From assembly GCF_019430945.1 (NCBI RefSeq), contig NZ_JAHYCB010000004.1, positions 496,001 to 560,000 of the forward strand: a stretch of DNA of 64,000 bases, written 5' to 3'. The translations under genes and the position numbers were made by a program. This document shows positions 8,981-16,719 of the stretch, in pieces. Under the pieces are notes generated by a model. The model did not search any database and was not told where the DNA came from. It saw nothing but the letters and a program-made list of their open reading frames with translations. Every line of letters begins with the position of its first letter. The first letter of the stretch is position 1. Source of the DNA: Neorhizobium populisoli. Its GTDB lineage: Bacteria > Pseudomonadota > Alphaproteobacteria > Rhizobiales > Rhizobiaceae.

Positions 8981-10495
8981 TTATCCGGCCATTCTTGCCG
9001 GTATCGCGGCCATGTACTCCTCCAGGTATTTCGCCTCTTCCTCAGTCACTCGCAAACCGTCCTTGGTCCTCCGCCAGAGCACATCCTCCGCACCCATGGC
9101 CCATTCACGGTCGATCAGATATTTCACTTCCGCTTCGTACAGGCCGCCACCGAAGTGACGACCGAGATCCTCCATCCTGGTGGCATTACCAAGGATCACC
9201 GCCGCGCGGGTCCCGTAGCGTCGCACCAACCGCCGCGCGTACCGTTCCTCCACGAACGGATATTTGCCCATCAGCTTGGCAACTTCCGCCTCGTAACCTT
9301 GGGCTGCAAAGTCGCCTCCTGGCAAGTGGCTTTTTGCGGTCCAGGGCTGGCCCTTCGCTCCGATCGCCTCGGCGATCTTCTCAAGCGCGTGTTCCGAAAG
9401 GCGGCGATAGGTCGTCAGCTTGCCGCCGAAAACATTGAGCAACGGGGCATTGCCGCCATCGGAAAGCTTCAGCACGTAATCGCGCGTCGCCTCTTGCGCC
9501 TTCGAGGCTCCGTCGTCGTAAAGCGGCCGAACCGCGGAATAGGTCCAGACGATATCGTCCTGCGTCACCGGCTCGCGGAAATACTCACTGGCGGCATTGC
9601 AGAGATAGGCGGTTTCCTCCTGCGAAATCCGGACGTCCTTCGGATCGTCCTTGTAGTCGCGGTCGGTCGTGCCGATCAGGGTAAAGTCGGTTTCGTAGGG
9701 GATCGCGAAGATGATCCGGTTGTCCTGGTTTTGGAAGAAATAGGCCCGGGTGCCCTCGAATTTTTTCTTCACGACGATATGGCTGCCCTGGACGAGGCGG
9801 ACATGGTGGGCTTCGTTATTGCCGAGCGCCTCGCGGATGACGCGGTCGACCCAGGGGCCTGCGGCGTTCACCAGCATGCGGGCCTGATGGGTCTGCGCTC
9901 GGCCGGTCGCGGTCTCGACCGTTTCGATTGTCCACAGGCCGTTCTCCCGGCGGGCAGATATGACCTTGGTCCGCGGCAGAATCAGCGCGCCGCGATCAGC
10001 CGCATCCCTGGCGTTCAGCACGACCATCCGCGCATCATCGACCCAGCCGTCGGAATATTCGAATGCCTTGGTGAAAAGCGGTTTCAGCGGCTTGCCGGCC
10101 GGATCGGAACGCATGTCGAGCACGGCTGTCGGCGGCAACAGTTTTCGGCCGCCCAGATGATCGTAGAGGAACAGGCCGAGGCGAATGAGCCAGGCGGGGC
10201 GAATGCCCCCTTTGTGGTAAGGCAGCACGAAGCGCATCGGCCAGATGATATGCGGCGCCATCGCCCAAAGCGTTTCGCGCTCCATCAGCGATTCCCGCAC
10301 CAGCCGGAATTCGTAGTGCTCGAGGTAACGAAGCCCGCCGTGGATGAGCTTTGTGGCGCCGGAAGATGTGCCGGAAGCGAAATCGTTCATCTCGGCAAGC
10401 GCTACGGAATAACCGCGCCCGGCGGCATCACGCGCGATACCGCAGCCGTTTATGCCGCCGCCGATGACAAAGATATCGTGAATTTGCTGGCTCAT
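8981..10495 (-). CDS. glpD: Glycerol-3-phosphate dehydrogenase (FAD, membrane-associated)
   Basis: A 504-residue flavoenzyme that oxidises glycerol-3-phosphate to dihydroxyacetone phosphate and passes electrons to the respiratory chain at the inner membrane. The N-terminus has the dinucleotide fold IFVIGGGINGCGIARDAAGRG, followed by the family segment SSGATKLIHGGLRYLEHYEF. An in-frame GTG sits immediately before the ATG at 10495; the ATG is preferred. It is followed after 40 bases by the importer genes, so uptake and oxidation are co-transcribed. The intermediate kinase GlpK is not in the window. Confidence 0.95.
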   Translation of the reverse strand: MSQQIHDIFVIGGGINGCGIARDAAGRGYSVALAEMNDFASGTSSGATKLIHGGLRYLEHYEFRLVRESLMERETLWAMAPHIIWPMRFVLPYHKGGIRPAWLIRLGLFLYDHLGGRKLLPPTAVLDMRSDPAGKPLKPLFTKAFEYSDGWVDDARMVVLNARDAADRGALILPRTKVISARRENGLWTIETVETATGRAQTHQARMLVNAAGPWVDRVIREALGNNEAHHVRLVQGSHIVVKKKFEGTRAYFFQNQDNRIIFAIPYETDFTLIGTTDRDYKDDPKDVRISQEETAYLCNAASEYFREPVTQDDIVWTYSAVRPLYDDGASKAQEATRDYVLKLSDGGNAPLLNVFGGKLTTYRRLSEHALEKIAEAIGAKGQPWTAKSHLPGGDFAAQGYEAEVAKLMGKYPFVEERYARRLVRRYGTRAAVILGNATRMEDLGRHFGGGLYEAEVKYLIDREWAMGAEDVLWRRTKDGLRVTEEEAKYLEEYMAAIPARMAG

Positions 10496-10526
10496 CACTC
10501 CCCTCGCCGATCAGAAACATACGGCA

Positions 10527-10544
10527 GTTCACTGACATGTGAAC
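10527..10544. promoter_or_regulatory. Inverted repeat upstream of glpD
   Basis: The arms GTTCAC and GTGAAC are separated by six bases, in the 109-base gap between glpR and glpD. The position fits an operator or the stem of a short hairpin controlling glpD onward. Which protein binds is not shown by the sequence. Confidence 0.4.
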
Positions 10545-10569
10545 CTGAGATTGATTAAAGCGAAAATTT

Positions 10570-10590
10570 TTCGAATGTCAAACGAATGTC
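10570..10590. promoter_or_regulatory. Candidate GlpR operator, tandem half-sites
   Basis: On the minus strand the octamer GACATTCG occurs twice, 11 bases apart (one helical turn), about 80 bases upstream of glpD. The TTCG core resembles the half-site of enterobacterial GlpR operators. A TTCG/CGAA pair also flanks the promoter region of glpR (11391-11416), consistent with one regulator acting on both. This is inferred from motif resemblance only. Confidence 0.4.
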
Positions 10591-10604
10591 GTTCGCCAAT
10601 AAAT

Positions 10605-11378
10605 TCAGTGGTTTTCTTTCGTGGTTTCCAGGAGCGCGACACCGTTCTGCTGACAAATCTCGCGGATGGAGGGCGAATCGCAGTGGTCTGTAATGAAGGT
10701 TTGGACCTGCGAAATCTGACCGATCCGCACCGGGGCGGTGCGCTCGAACTTGGTCGAGTCGGCGACGAGGATCACATGCCGGGCATTGGCGATGATAGCC
10801 TGGGCCACCTTCACCTCACGAAAATCGTAATCGAGAAGTGCGCCGTCCGGATCGATAGCTGATGCACCGATGATCGCATAATCGACCTTGAACTGTCGGA
10901 TGAAATCGACCGCTGCTTCACCGACAATCCCGCCGTCGGATTGGCGCACGACGCCGCCGGTAATCACCACCTCGATCTCGTCCAGAAGGCGTAACCTATT
11001 GGCAACGTTTATATTATTGGTGATCACCATCAGTTCGCGGTGATTGACCAATGCCTCTCCAACGGCTTCTGTTGTGGTCCCGATGTTGATGAAGAGCGAA
11101 GAATTGTCGGGGATCAGCCCGGCTGCCGCGATGCCGATAGCCTGTTTTTCCGTGGCGGCGATCTGGCGCCGTGCGTCGTAGCGAACATTCTCGTTGCTGC
11201 GCACCAGCGTGGCGCCACCGTGAATTCTGGTCAGCAACTCGGCATCGCAGAGATCGTTCAGATCCTTGCGAATCGTCTGGGGTGTGACCGAGAACTGCGT
11301 TGCCAAGTCATCGACCAGAACACGGCCCTGTGACTTGGCAAGCTCCACGATCTTCGTTTGGCGCTCCGTCAGGAACAC
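10605..11378 (-). CDS. glpR: DeoR-family glycerol-3-phosphate regulon repressor
   Basis: A 257-residue DeoR-type repressor. Residues 1-57 form the winged helix-turn-helix (ERQTKIVELAKSQGRVLVDDLATQFSVTPQTIRKDLNDL), and the rest is the sugar-phosphate sensing domain with GTTTEAVGEAL. The start is a GTG at 11378 preceded by GGAGAGGG. It is the first gene of the glp cluster and probably represses it until glycerol-3-phosphate binds. Repeats with TTCG cores upstream of both glpR and glpD are candidate operators. Confidence 0.9.
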   Translation of the reverse strand: MFLTERQTKIVELAKSQGRVLVDDLATQFSVTPQTIRKDLNDLCDAELLTRIHGGATLVRSNENVRYDARRQIAATEKQAIGIAAAGLIPDNSSLFINIGTTTEAVGEALVNHRELMVITNNINVANRLRLLDEIEVVITGGVVRQSDGGIVGEAAVDFIRQFKVDYAIIGASAIDPDGALLDYDFREVKVAQAIIANARHVILVADSTKFERTAPVRIGQISQVQTFITDHCDSPSIREICQQNGVALLETTKENH

Positions 11379-11390
11379 GAGCCCTCTCCA

Positions 11391-11416
11391 TTCGCTTTTT
11401 TTTCTCTTTTAGCGAA
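11391..11416. promoter_or_regulatory. Inverted repeat upstream of glpR
   Basis: TTCGCT (11391-11396) and AGCGAA (11411-11416) flank a 14-base T-rich spacer, 13 bases before the glpR start. It could be an autoregulatory operator, since the TTCG core recurs upstream of glpD. Confidence 0.35.
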
Positions 11417-11510
11417 AACGCGCCTGAAGGCAAAGACGAATGGTGATTTTGTTCAAGGCAGCCGAATACGCGCGAAAGCGGGCCGTCAGGATCCGAATAT
11501 CTCCCCGGAA

Positions 11511-12263
11511 TTAATGGGCTGTCCCGTCCACGATGACGTGATCGTGGTCCATCGAGCATTTCTCAATGCGGGCATGTACCTTGTAGACGTCGCGCAGCAT
11601 ATCGACGGTAACGACATCGCGGGGATTGCCGCAGGCGCGCATGCGACCGTTGGCGATGACCAGCACCTTGTCGGCGAAACGCAGTGCTTGGTTGATGTCG
11701 TGGATGGCGATCATCACGATCATGCCCTTCGAGCGCGCCTGCCGCTGCATGAAGTCGAGCACTTCCACCTGGCGGTGGAGGTCGAGCGCGCTGGTCGGTT
11801 CGTCCATCAGGATGATTTCCGGCTCGCGCGACAGCGCCTGCGCGATCGATACCAGCTGCCGCTGGCCACCGGAAAGCGCGCCGAGGTCCCGGAATGCGAT
11901 GGAGCTGATATTGAGCGCTCGCATGATCTCGTCGATGAAGATGAGATCGCGATCTCCCACGGCCCAGGACTGGCCCTGCTTGCGGGCAAGCAGGATCGAT
12001 TCATAGACCGTCAGCACCGCATTGGCGGACGTATCCTGCGGCATGTAGGTGATGGCGTTCTTGGTCTTCGCGCCATCGATGACGATATTGCCGGGTCCCT
12101 TCAGGAGGCCGGTGATGCGCTTGAACAGCGTCGACTTGCCGGCTGCGTTAGGGCCGATGACCGCGACCACTTCACCAGCCTTCATCACCGGCGTCGTCAC
12201 GTCTTCGACGAACAGCTTGCGGCCGTGATAAGCGCCGACCGATTGCAGTTGCAGCGCTACCAT
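11511..12263 (-). CDS. Iron-complex ABC transporter ATPase (FecE/FepC type)
   Basis: A 250-residue ATPase with Walker A GPNAAGKST, Q-loop YMPQDTS, signature LGALSGGQRQL and Walker B IILMDEPTSALD. It begins at the ATG at 12263 (MVALQLQSV), overlapping the end of the permease gene by seven bases; the much longer open frame upstream is the permease read out of frame. It powers the import of an iron chelate or corrinoid through the neighbouring FecCD permease. A single permease gene implies a homodimeric channel, as in BtuC. Confidence 0.9.
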   Translation of the reverse strand: MVALQLQSVGAYHGRKLFVEDVTTPVMKAGEVVAVIGPNAAGKSTLFKRITGLLKGPGNIVIDGAKTKNAITYMPQDTSANAVLTVYESILLARKQGQSWAVGDRDLIFIDEIMRALNISSIAFRDLGALSGGQRQLVSIAQALSREPEIILMDEPTSALDLHRQVEVLDFMQRQARSKGMIVMIAIHDINQALRFADKVLVIANGRMRACGNPRDVVTVDMLRDVYKVHARIEKCSMDHDHVIVDGTAH

Positions 12264-13327
12264 GACCGGCTCCGGTTCGAGAGGATGAGCGAAAAGAAGA
12301 ACGGCACGCCGACGAGAGCGGTGATGATGCCGATCGGGAAGACGACGCCCGGAATGATCGACTTCGAGACGATCGAGGTCAGCGACAGAAGCAGCGCGCC
12401 TGACAGGATGGAGCCTGGCAAGAAGAAGCGCTGGTCCTCGCCTAGGATCATGCGGGCGATATGCGGGCCGACAAGGCCAACGAAGCCGATCGTGCCGACG
12501 AAGCTGACCGGCACGGCAGCGAGCAGTGAGACGATCAGCATCGTCTCCAGCCGGATGCGGCGGACATTGACGCCGAAGCTCGCCGCCTTGTCCTCGCCGA
12601 GCCGGATTGCGGTCAGCGCCCAGGCATTGCGGGCAAACAGCGGCAGGGCGATCAGTACCACGGCAAGCGTCATCCAGATCTTCGGCCAGGTCGCCTTGGT
12701 GAGGCTGCCCATTGTCCAGAACACCACTGCCGACAGCGCCTGTTCGGTGGCGAGATACTGCACAAAGGCGAGCAGCGCATTGAAGGTGAACACGAGCGCG
12801 ATGCCGAGCAGAACAACCGTCTGTACGCTGACGCCGCGCATCTGCGAGACGAAATGGATGAACAGGGTTGCGATCAGCGCCATGATGAAGGCATTGACCG
12901 GCACCAGCAGGCTCGCTGCGACGGGGATAATCGAGATGCTGGTGACGATCGCAAGTGCCGCGCCAAAGCTTGCCGCAGCCGATATGCCGAGCGTGAACGG
13001 GCTCGCCAGCGGATTGGCAAGGATCGTCTGCATCTGCGCACCGGCGACCGAAAGCGCGGCCCCGACGAAGATCGCCATGACGGCGACCGGCATGCGGATG
13101 TCCCAGACCACGGCGCGGACCTGCGCCGAGACGGAGGACGGATCGATCAGTGCGGCGATGACTTCGCCGAGGCTGTAGCGAGCCGGCCCCCAGGCGAGAT
13201 CGACGGCAAATGACAAGCACAGGGCGGCTGTCATGGCGGCGAGGATCAGAAGCTTGCGGCGGGCGAGGGCGCGATAGCGCTCCCGCCCGGCTTCAGCTTC
13301 GATCTGCAATGCGGCGATCTCGGCCAT
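12257..13327 (-). CDS. FecCD-family ABC permease
   Basis: A 356-residue permease with about ten hydrophobic segments and the FecCD features VWDIRMPVAVMAIFVGAALSVAGAQMQTILANPLASPFTLGIS and GTIGFVGLVGPHIARM. It overlaps the ATPase gene by seven bases and starts six bases after the binding-protein stop, so the three genes form one operon. The family imports ferric siderophores, haem, vitamin B12 and related chelates; the sequence alone does not say which. Confidence 0.9.
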   Translation of the reverse strand: MAEIAALQIEAEAGRERYRALARRKLLILAAMTAALCLSFAVDLAWGPARYSLGEVIAALIDPSSVSAQVRAVVWDIRMPVAVMAIFVGAALSVAGAQMQTILANPLASPFTLGISAAASFGAALAIVTSISIIPVAASLLVPVNAFIMALIATLFIHFVSQMRGVSVQTVVLLGIALVFTFNALLAFVQYLATEQALSAVVFWTMGSLTKATWPKIWMTLAVVLIALPLFARNAWALTAIRLGEDKAASFGVNVRRIRLETMLIVSLLAAVPVSFVGTIGFVGLVGPHIARMILGEDQRFFLPGSILSGALLLSLTSIVSKSIIPGVVFPIGIITALVGVPFFFSLILSNRSRSW

Positions 13328-13333
13328 ATCGGT

Positions 13334-14470
13334 TTACTTTGCCGCCTTTGCGTCGACCCAGTAGCCCGGCTGATAGGCGACCGGCAGGAATTTGTCGGAG
13401 AATTCCTTGAAGGTCGCATCCGGGTCGAGATCAGCGAAGAGCTCCGGATGGAACCACTTGGCCATCTGCTGCACGGCGACGAACTGATAGGGGCTGGTGT
13501 AGAACTGGTGCCAGATGGCATGGACATTGCCGCCGGCAACCGCCTTGGAGCCGGTGAAGGCCGGGTTCTGCATCAACGTGTTCAGCACCTTGCGGCTGTC
13601 TTCGATTGTGGCCGCCGCAGATGGGCCGACATTGACGTAATCCTTGGCGTCCTTGGTCTGGCTCCAGTTGGAACCGGTGACGACGATCACGTCGGGATTG
13701 GATGCGACCACCTGCTCGGCATTGATCGAGCCGGTATAACCCGGCAGGAAGTCGGAGCCGAGATTGTGGCCACCGGCCCAATCCACCATCAGGCCGAAAT
13801 TGTCCGGGCCGAACGTGCCGCAGCATTCGACGAGGCCTGCAGCGCGATACATGAACACGTTCGGCTTCTTCGGATTGGCGGCCTTCAGCTTGTCGGTGAC
13901 GCGCGCCATCTGCTGCTTCCAGTAGGCGGCGACAGCTTCGGCGCGGTCCTCATGGCCGAAGAGCTTGCCGAGGATCTTCAGGCTCGGCTCGGTATTGGCG
14001 AGGATCTGCTCGCGGAAGTCGATATAGACGATCTTCACGCCGATCTTGTTCAGCATGTCTTCGAGCTTCACCTCGTCGGCTGCCTTCTTGTTGCCGATCG
14101 GCAGAAGCAGGACATCCGGGTTCAGCTTGACGACGGTTTCGGTCTGCAGCGTGCCGTCGGTCAGGTTGCCGAGATAGGGCAGTTCCTTGCCCTTCGGGAA
14201 CTTGGCGACATAGGCGTTGAAGCCGTCCTTGTCGGTGGTCCAGAGATCGTTGCGCCAGCCGACGATCTTGGCGAACGGGTCTTCCTTCTCGATCGGCGCC
14301 ACGCCGTAGAGCATCCGGCCTTCGCCCAGAATAACGCGCTCGACTGGCTTGTCGAACTTCACCTCGCGGCCTGCTACGTCCTTCACGGTGAAGGACTGTG
14401 CCAGTGCGGAAAAGGGTAAAAGGCTCGCAAGCACAACCGTTGATGTTGCAAGCATTTTCGCGAAATTCAT
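13334..14470 (-). CDS. Periplasmic iron-complex binding protein (FecB type)
   Basis: A 378-residue class III binding protein with a Sec signal peptide (MNFAKMLATSTVVLASLLPFSALAQ). The ATG at 14470 follows GGGGGAG and begins the leader; the frame is open 13 codons further. The segment VKDVAGREVKFDKPVERVILGEGRMLYG is the usual N-terminal motif of ferric-chelate binders. It is the promoter-proximal gene of the importer and diverges from a methyltransferase gene 107 bases away. No TonB-dependent receptor adjoins this operon, unlike the second iron system at 29.5-37 kb. Confidence 0.88.
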   Translation of the reverse strand: MNFAKMLATSTVVLASLLPFSALAQSFTVKDVAGREVKFDKPVERVILGEGRMLYGVAPIEKEDPFAKIVGWRNDLWTTDKDGFNAYVAKFPKGKELPYLGNLTDGTLQTETVVKLNPDVLLLPIGNKKAADEVKLEDMLNKIGVKIVYIDFREQILANTEPSLKILGKLFGHEDRAEAVAAYWKQQMARVTDKLKAANPKKPNVFMYRAAGLVECCGTFGPDNFGLMVDWAGGHNLGSDFLPGYTGSINAEQVVASNPDVIVVTGSNWSQTKDAKDYVNVGPSAAATIEDSRKVLNTLMQNPAFTGSKAVAGGNVHAIWHQFYTSPYQFVAVQQMAKWFHPELFADLDPDATFKEFSDKFLPVAYQPGYWVDAKAAK

Positions 14471-14577
14471 CTGGAAACTCCCCCGATGTCTGATAATGTC
14501 CGCATGCATAAGAAATACGACTTTGGAATCAAGTTTTATGTTTTAGAGCTTTTCCAAGGTGATCAGGGCGTTCCGTA

Positions 14578-15366
14578 ATGAATTCGATAGGCTCCAACTA
14601 TTCCATCCGCGATGAGATCCGCGACTTCTGGTCAGAGAGGGCTGCGACGTTCGACGAAAGCGTCGGGCACGAAATCTTCTCGGAGGAAGAGCGCAAGGGA
14701 TGGCAGCGGCTGATCCGCAAGCACCTGGGCGATGGCACCGGCCGGGCCGCTCTGGATCTTGCCTGCGGCACGGCGGTCATTTCGCATCTGATGAACGATG
14801 TCGGGTTCAAGGTCACCGGGCTGGACTGGTCAGACGCAATGTTGGCAAAGGCCCGCGCCAAGGCGAAAAAGCGCGGGACCGATATCCGTTTCGTCTCGGG
14901 TGATGCGGAGAATACTATGGAGCCGAAGGACAGCTACGATGCGATCACCAACCGGCATCTGGTCTGGACGCTGGTCGATCCGGCAGCGGCCTTTCGCGAA
15001 TGGTATTCGGTGCTGAAACCCGGCGGCAAGGTGCTGATCGTCGATGGCAATATGGGCAAGGAGACCTGGGTGAAGGGCCTGCAGAAGCTCTGGACCAGGC
15101 TGACCGGCAAAGAGCCGGCGAGCCACATGAAACCGGAAATGATGGCGCGCCATCAGGCTATCCGCTCCCGGGTACATTTCTCGGACAAGATGCCGGCGGA
15201 AGCCATCGTCGAGCTTCTCCGTCAGGCAGGCTTCGAAAATATCGTCGTCGACCGGAAGCTTTCCGATATCCACTGGGCCCAGGCCCGCAAAATGCCTTTC
15301 CTGCGCGGTCTTGAACGCATGGTGCAGGATCGTTTTGCGATCTGTGCGACGAAGCCGGCGAAGTAA
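14578..15366 (+). CDS. Class I SAM-dependent methyltransferase
   Basis: A 262-residue methyltransferase of the UbiE/Methyltransf_11 type. Motif I is LDLACGTAVISHL, the acidic residue of motif II is in VTGLDWSDAML, and the post-motif LKPGGKVLIVDGN is present. The region DFWSERAATFDESVGHEI at the start is typical of a group of methyltransferases near metal-chelate transporters. It diverges from the iron-complex importer with 107 bases between the two starts, so both may answer to one signal. The substrate is unknown: a chelator or its precursor is a reasonable guess from context only. Confidence 0.85.
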   Translation: MNSIGSNYSIRDEIRDFWSERAATFDESVGHEIFSEEERKGWQRLIRKHLGDGTGRAALDLACGTAVISHLMNDVGFKVTGLDWSDAMLAKARAKAKKRGTDIRFVSGDAENTMEPKDSYDAITNRHLVWTLVDPAAAFREWYSVLKPGGKVLIVDGNMGKETWVKGLQKLWTRLTGKEPASHMKPEMMARHQAIRSRVHFSDKMPAEAIVELLRQAGFENIVVDRKLSDIHWAQARKMPFLRGLERMVQDRFAICATKPAK

Positions 15367-15379
15367 TTCTTCGCCCGGC
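15354..15379 (+). terminator. Hairpin over the methyltransferase stop codon
   Basis: GCCGGCGAAG (15354-15363) pairs with CTTCGCCCGGC (15369-15379) with one bulged C, straddling the TAA stop. No T tract follows, so it may be a processing or stability element and not a true terminator. The remaining bases to 15604 show nothing recognisable. Confidence 0.35.
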
Positions 15380-15604
15380 ATCGCGGCTTCCATTCATGTC
15401 CCGGCCGGCCCTGCCTTGTTGCCTACGCAAGCCGGCATGAGCGGGGCGTATTCAGAAGAGGTGTCGGATCCATGATGGTTAGGCACCAAAGCTCTGCGCG
15501 GCCACAATGAAGGACTCAGCGGCTTGGTCAAAATCTGTCAGGCAGCGATAAGCTTCGATATGTGAATGGCGATAACGGGCTTATTCCGGTGTTAGCCCTC
15601 GGGC

Positions 15605-16498
15605 TTAGAACGGCTGGTATGCGGTTGAGGCATCAGCAATCAGGTTTGGCTCTGCGGAGTCTGATGGCAACAGGGCTCCCTGACCCCAGACGCGCTTCAA
15701 TTCATCTAACCCAACGCTTGCGACATTTACGTCGATATCGGTGAGTGTGCCCGGTATTCGATAGGGGCATTTCTTCTTGGAGCAGTTCGTTGATGAGGAA
15801 AACTGCCAAAGGAAATAGTTGGACCAGCTGCCGATCGGAAAAACCTCTGAAACATCGGGCTTGTATCGCGCGTACCATATGGGCAGGCGTGATAGCAGTT
15901 CGTGTTCTTTGCGGGTGGCGGCGATATATCTGGCAACGCTGTGGTTCGTATAGAGAATGGGATAGCGGCCCGTGCGAAACTTGATGTGGCGAACGAAGAT
16001 TTCGGCGTCATCCAGCGACATGAATTTTGCGTCGATATCCTCGAGATCCAGCACCATCAGATCACTGCTATCCGGTTCGGCATAGTCGATGAAATGGTTC
16101 GCTTGATCTATCGGGTTTCCGGGACGGGCAAGATGATAAGCGCCCCATAAGAGACCAGCTCCGCGAGCCACCAGTCGGCGCGTTTGGTAGAGTTCCTTGC
16201 TGACCGCGTATTTCCGCCACTTGGTCCTGCAGAGGGCGAAGGCATCGGAATCTTCCTTCGCTGAGCAGGCATAGGTTTCCGGCAGACCGTCGGAAGCCTT
16301 GTGAATGAAGCCTGCGATGCGCTTGTCGCTGAGAAGCTTCTGCCAGTCTATGGTGTTCAGCTCGTAGGCATCGACGATCAGCGGCAGGCCGGGATCGCGC
16401 CAGGGCTTGCTTTGCCCCGCCTGGCTGCTTTGAGCAATCAGGCAGCTCCAGACCAGAACTGCCAATATGCCAGCAATGTTTGCGAACCGCTTTTTCAT
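15605..16498 (-). CDS. Exported GH25 (lysozyme-like) protein
   Basis: A 297-residue protein with a signal peptide (residues 1-27) and the glycoside hydrolase family 25 pattern: an early aspartate D43 in LIVDAYELNTIDW, the acidic pair D151 and E153 in MVLDLEDI, then YTNHSVARYI, PIWYARY, WQFSSS and TDIDVN. GH25 enzymes are N-acetylmuramidases that cut peptidoglycan, so this one should act in the periplasm or outside. It is transcribed alone and diverges from the aconitase-X gene. Apparent insertions with cysteine pairs (ACSAKEDSDAFALC, NCSKKKC) suggest disulfides. No holin or phage genes are near, which argues against a prophage lysin. Confidence 0.85.
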   Translation of the reverse strand: MKKRFANIAGILAVLVWSCLIAQSSQAGQSKPWRDPGLPLIVDAYELNTIDWQKLLSDKRIAGFIHKASDGLPETYACSAKEDSDAFALCRTKWRKYAVSKELYQTRRLVARGAGLLWGAYHLARPGNPIDQANHFIDYAEPDSSDLMVLDLEDIDAKFMSLDDAEIFVRHIKFRTGRYPILYTNHSVARYIAATRKEHELLSRLPIWYARYKPDVSEVFPIGSWSNYFLWQFSSSTNCSKKKCPYRIPGTLTDIDVNVASVGLDELKRVWGQGALLPSDSAEPNLIADASTAYQPF

Positions 16499-16719
16499 CT
16501 CGAAAGCGTAAAAATTACTGGTTAATCAAAAATTAAACCGGCTCTACCGAGATACCATCTATGAAGGTTCATGGTCCGCTGGCAGACCAGAGTGGAAAAT
16601 CCGCTTGCGGTCGGCCTGTGCGACCTTCCACGCTTTGGCTATTTCCCCTTCATAGAACGAATTGGCGCGCCTTTCTGGAGTGACTTTCGTTATCGTTCGA
16701 TCGAGGGAGTGACGATCTC

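Noticed and set aside
8915..10558. Plus-strand open frame of 547 codons opposite glpD
   Set aside because: Antisense to a textbook glpD; no motifs in the translated product.
11358..13178. Plus-strand open frame of 606 codons opposite the iron ABC genes
   Set aside because: No ribosome site or recognisable domain; it is the antisense of well-supported ATPase and permease genes in GC-rich DNA.
11511..13220. 569-codon continuous minus-strand frame read as a permease-ATPase fusion
   Set aside because: The N-terminal part is the permease gene read in the wrong frame; real permease and ATPase genes overlap by seven bases as separate cistrons.
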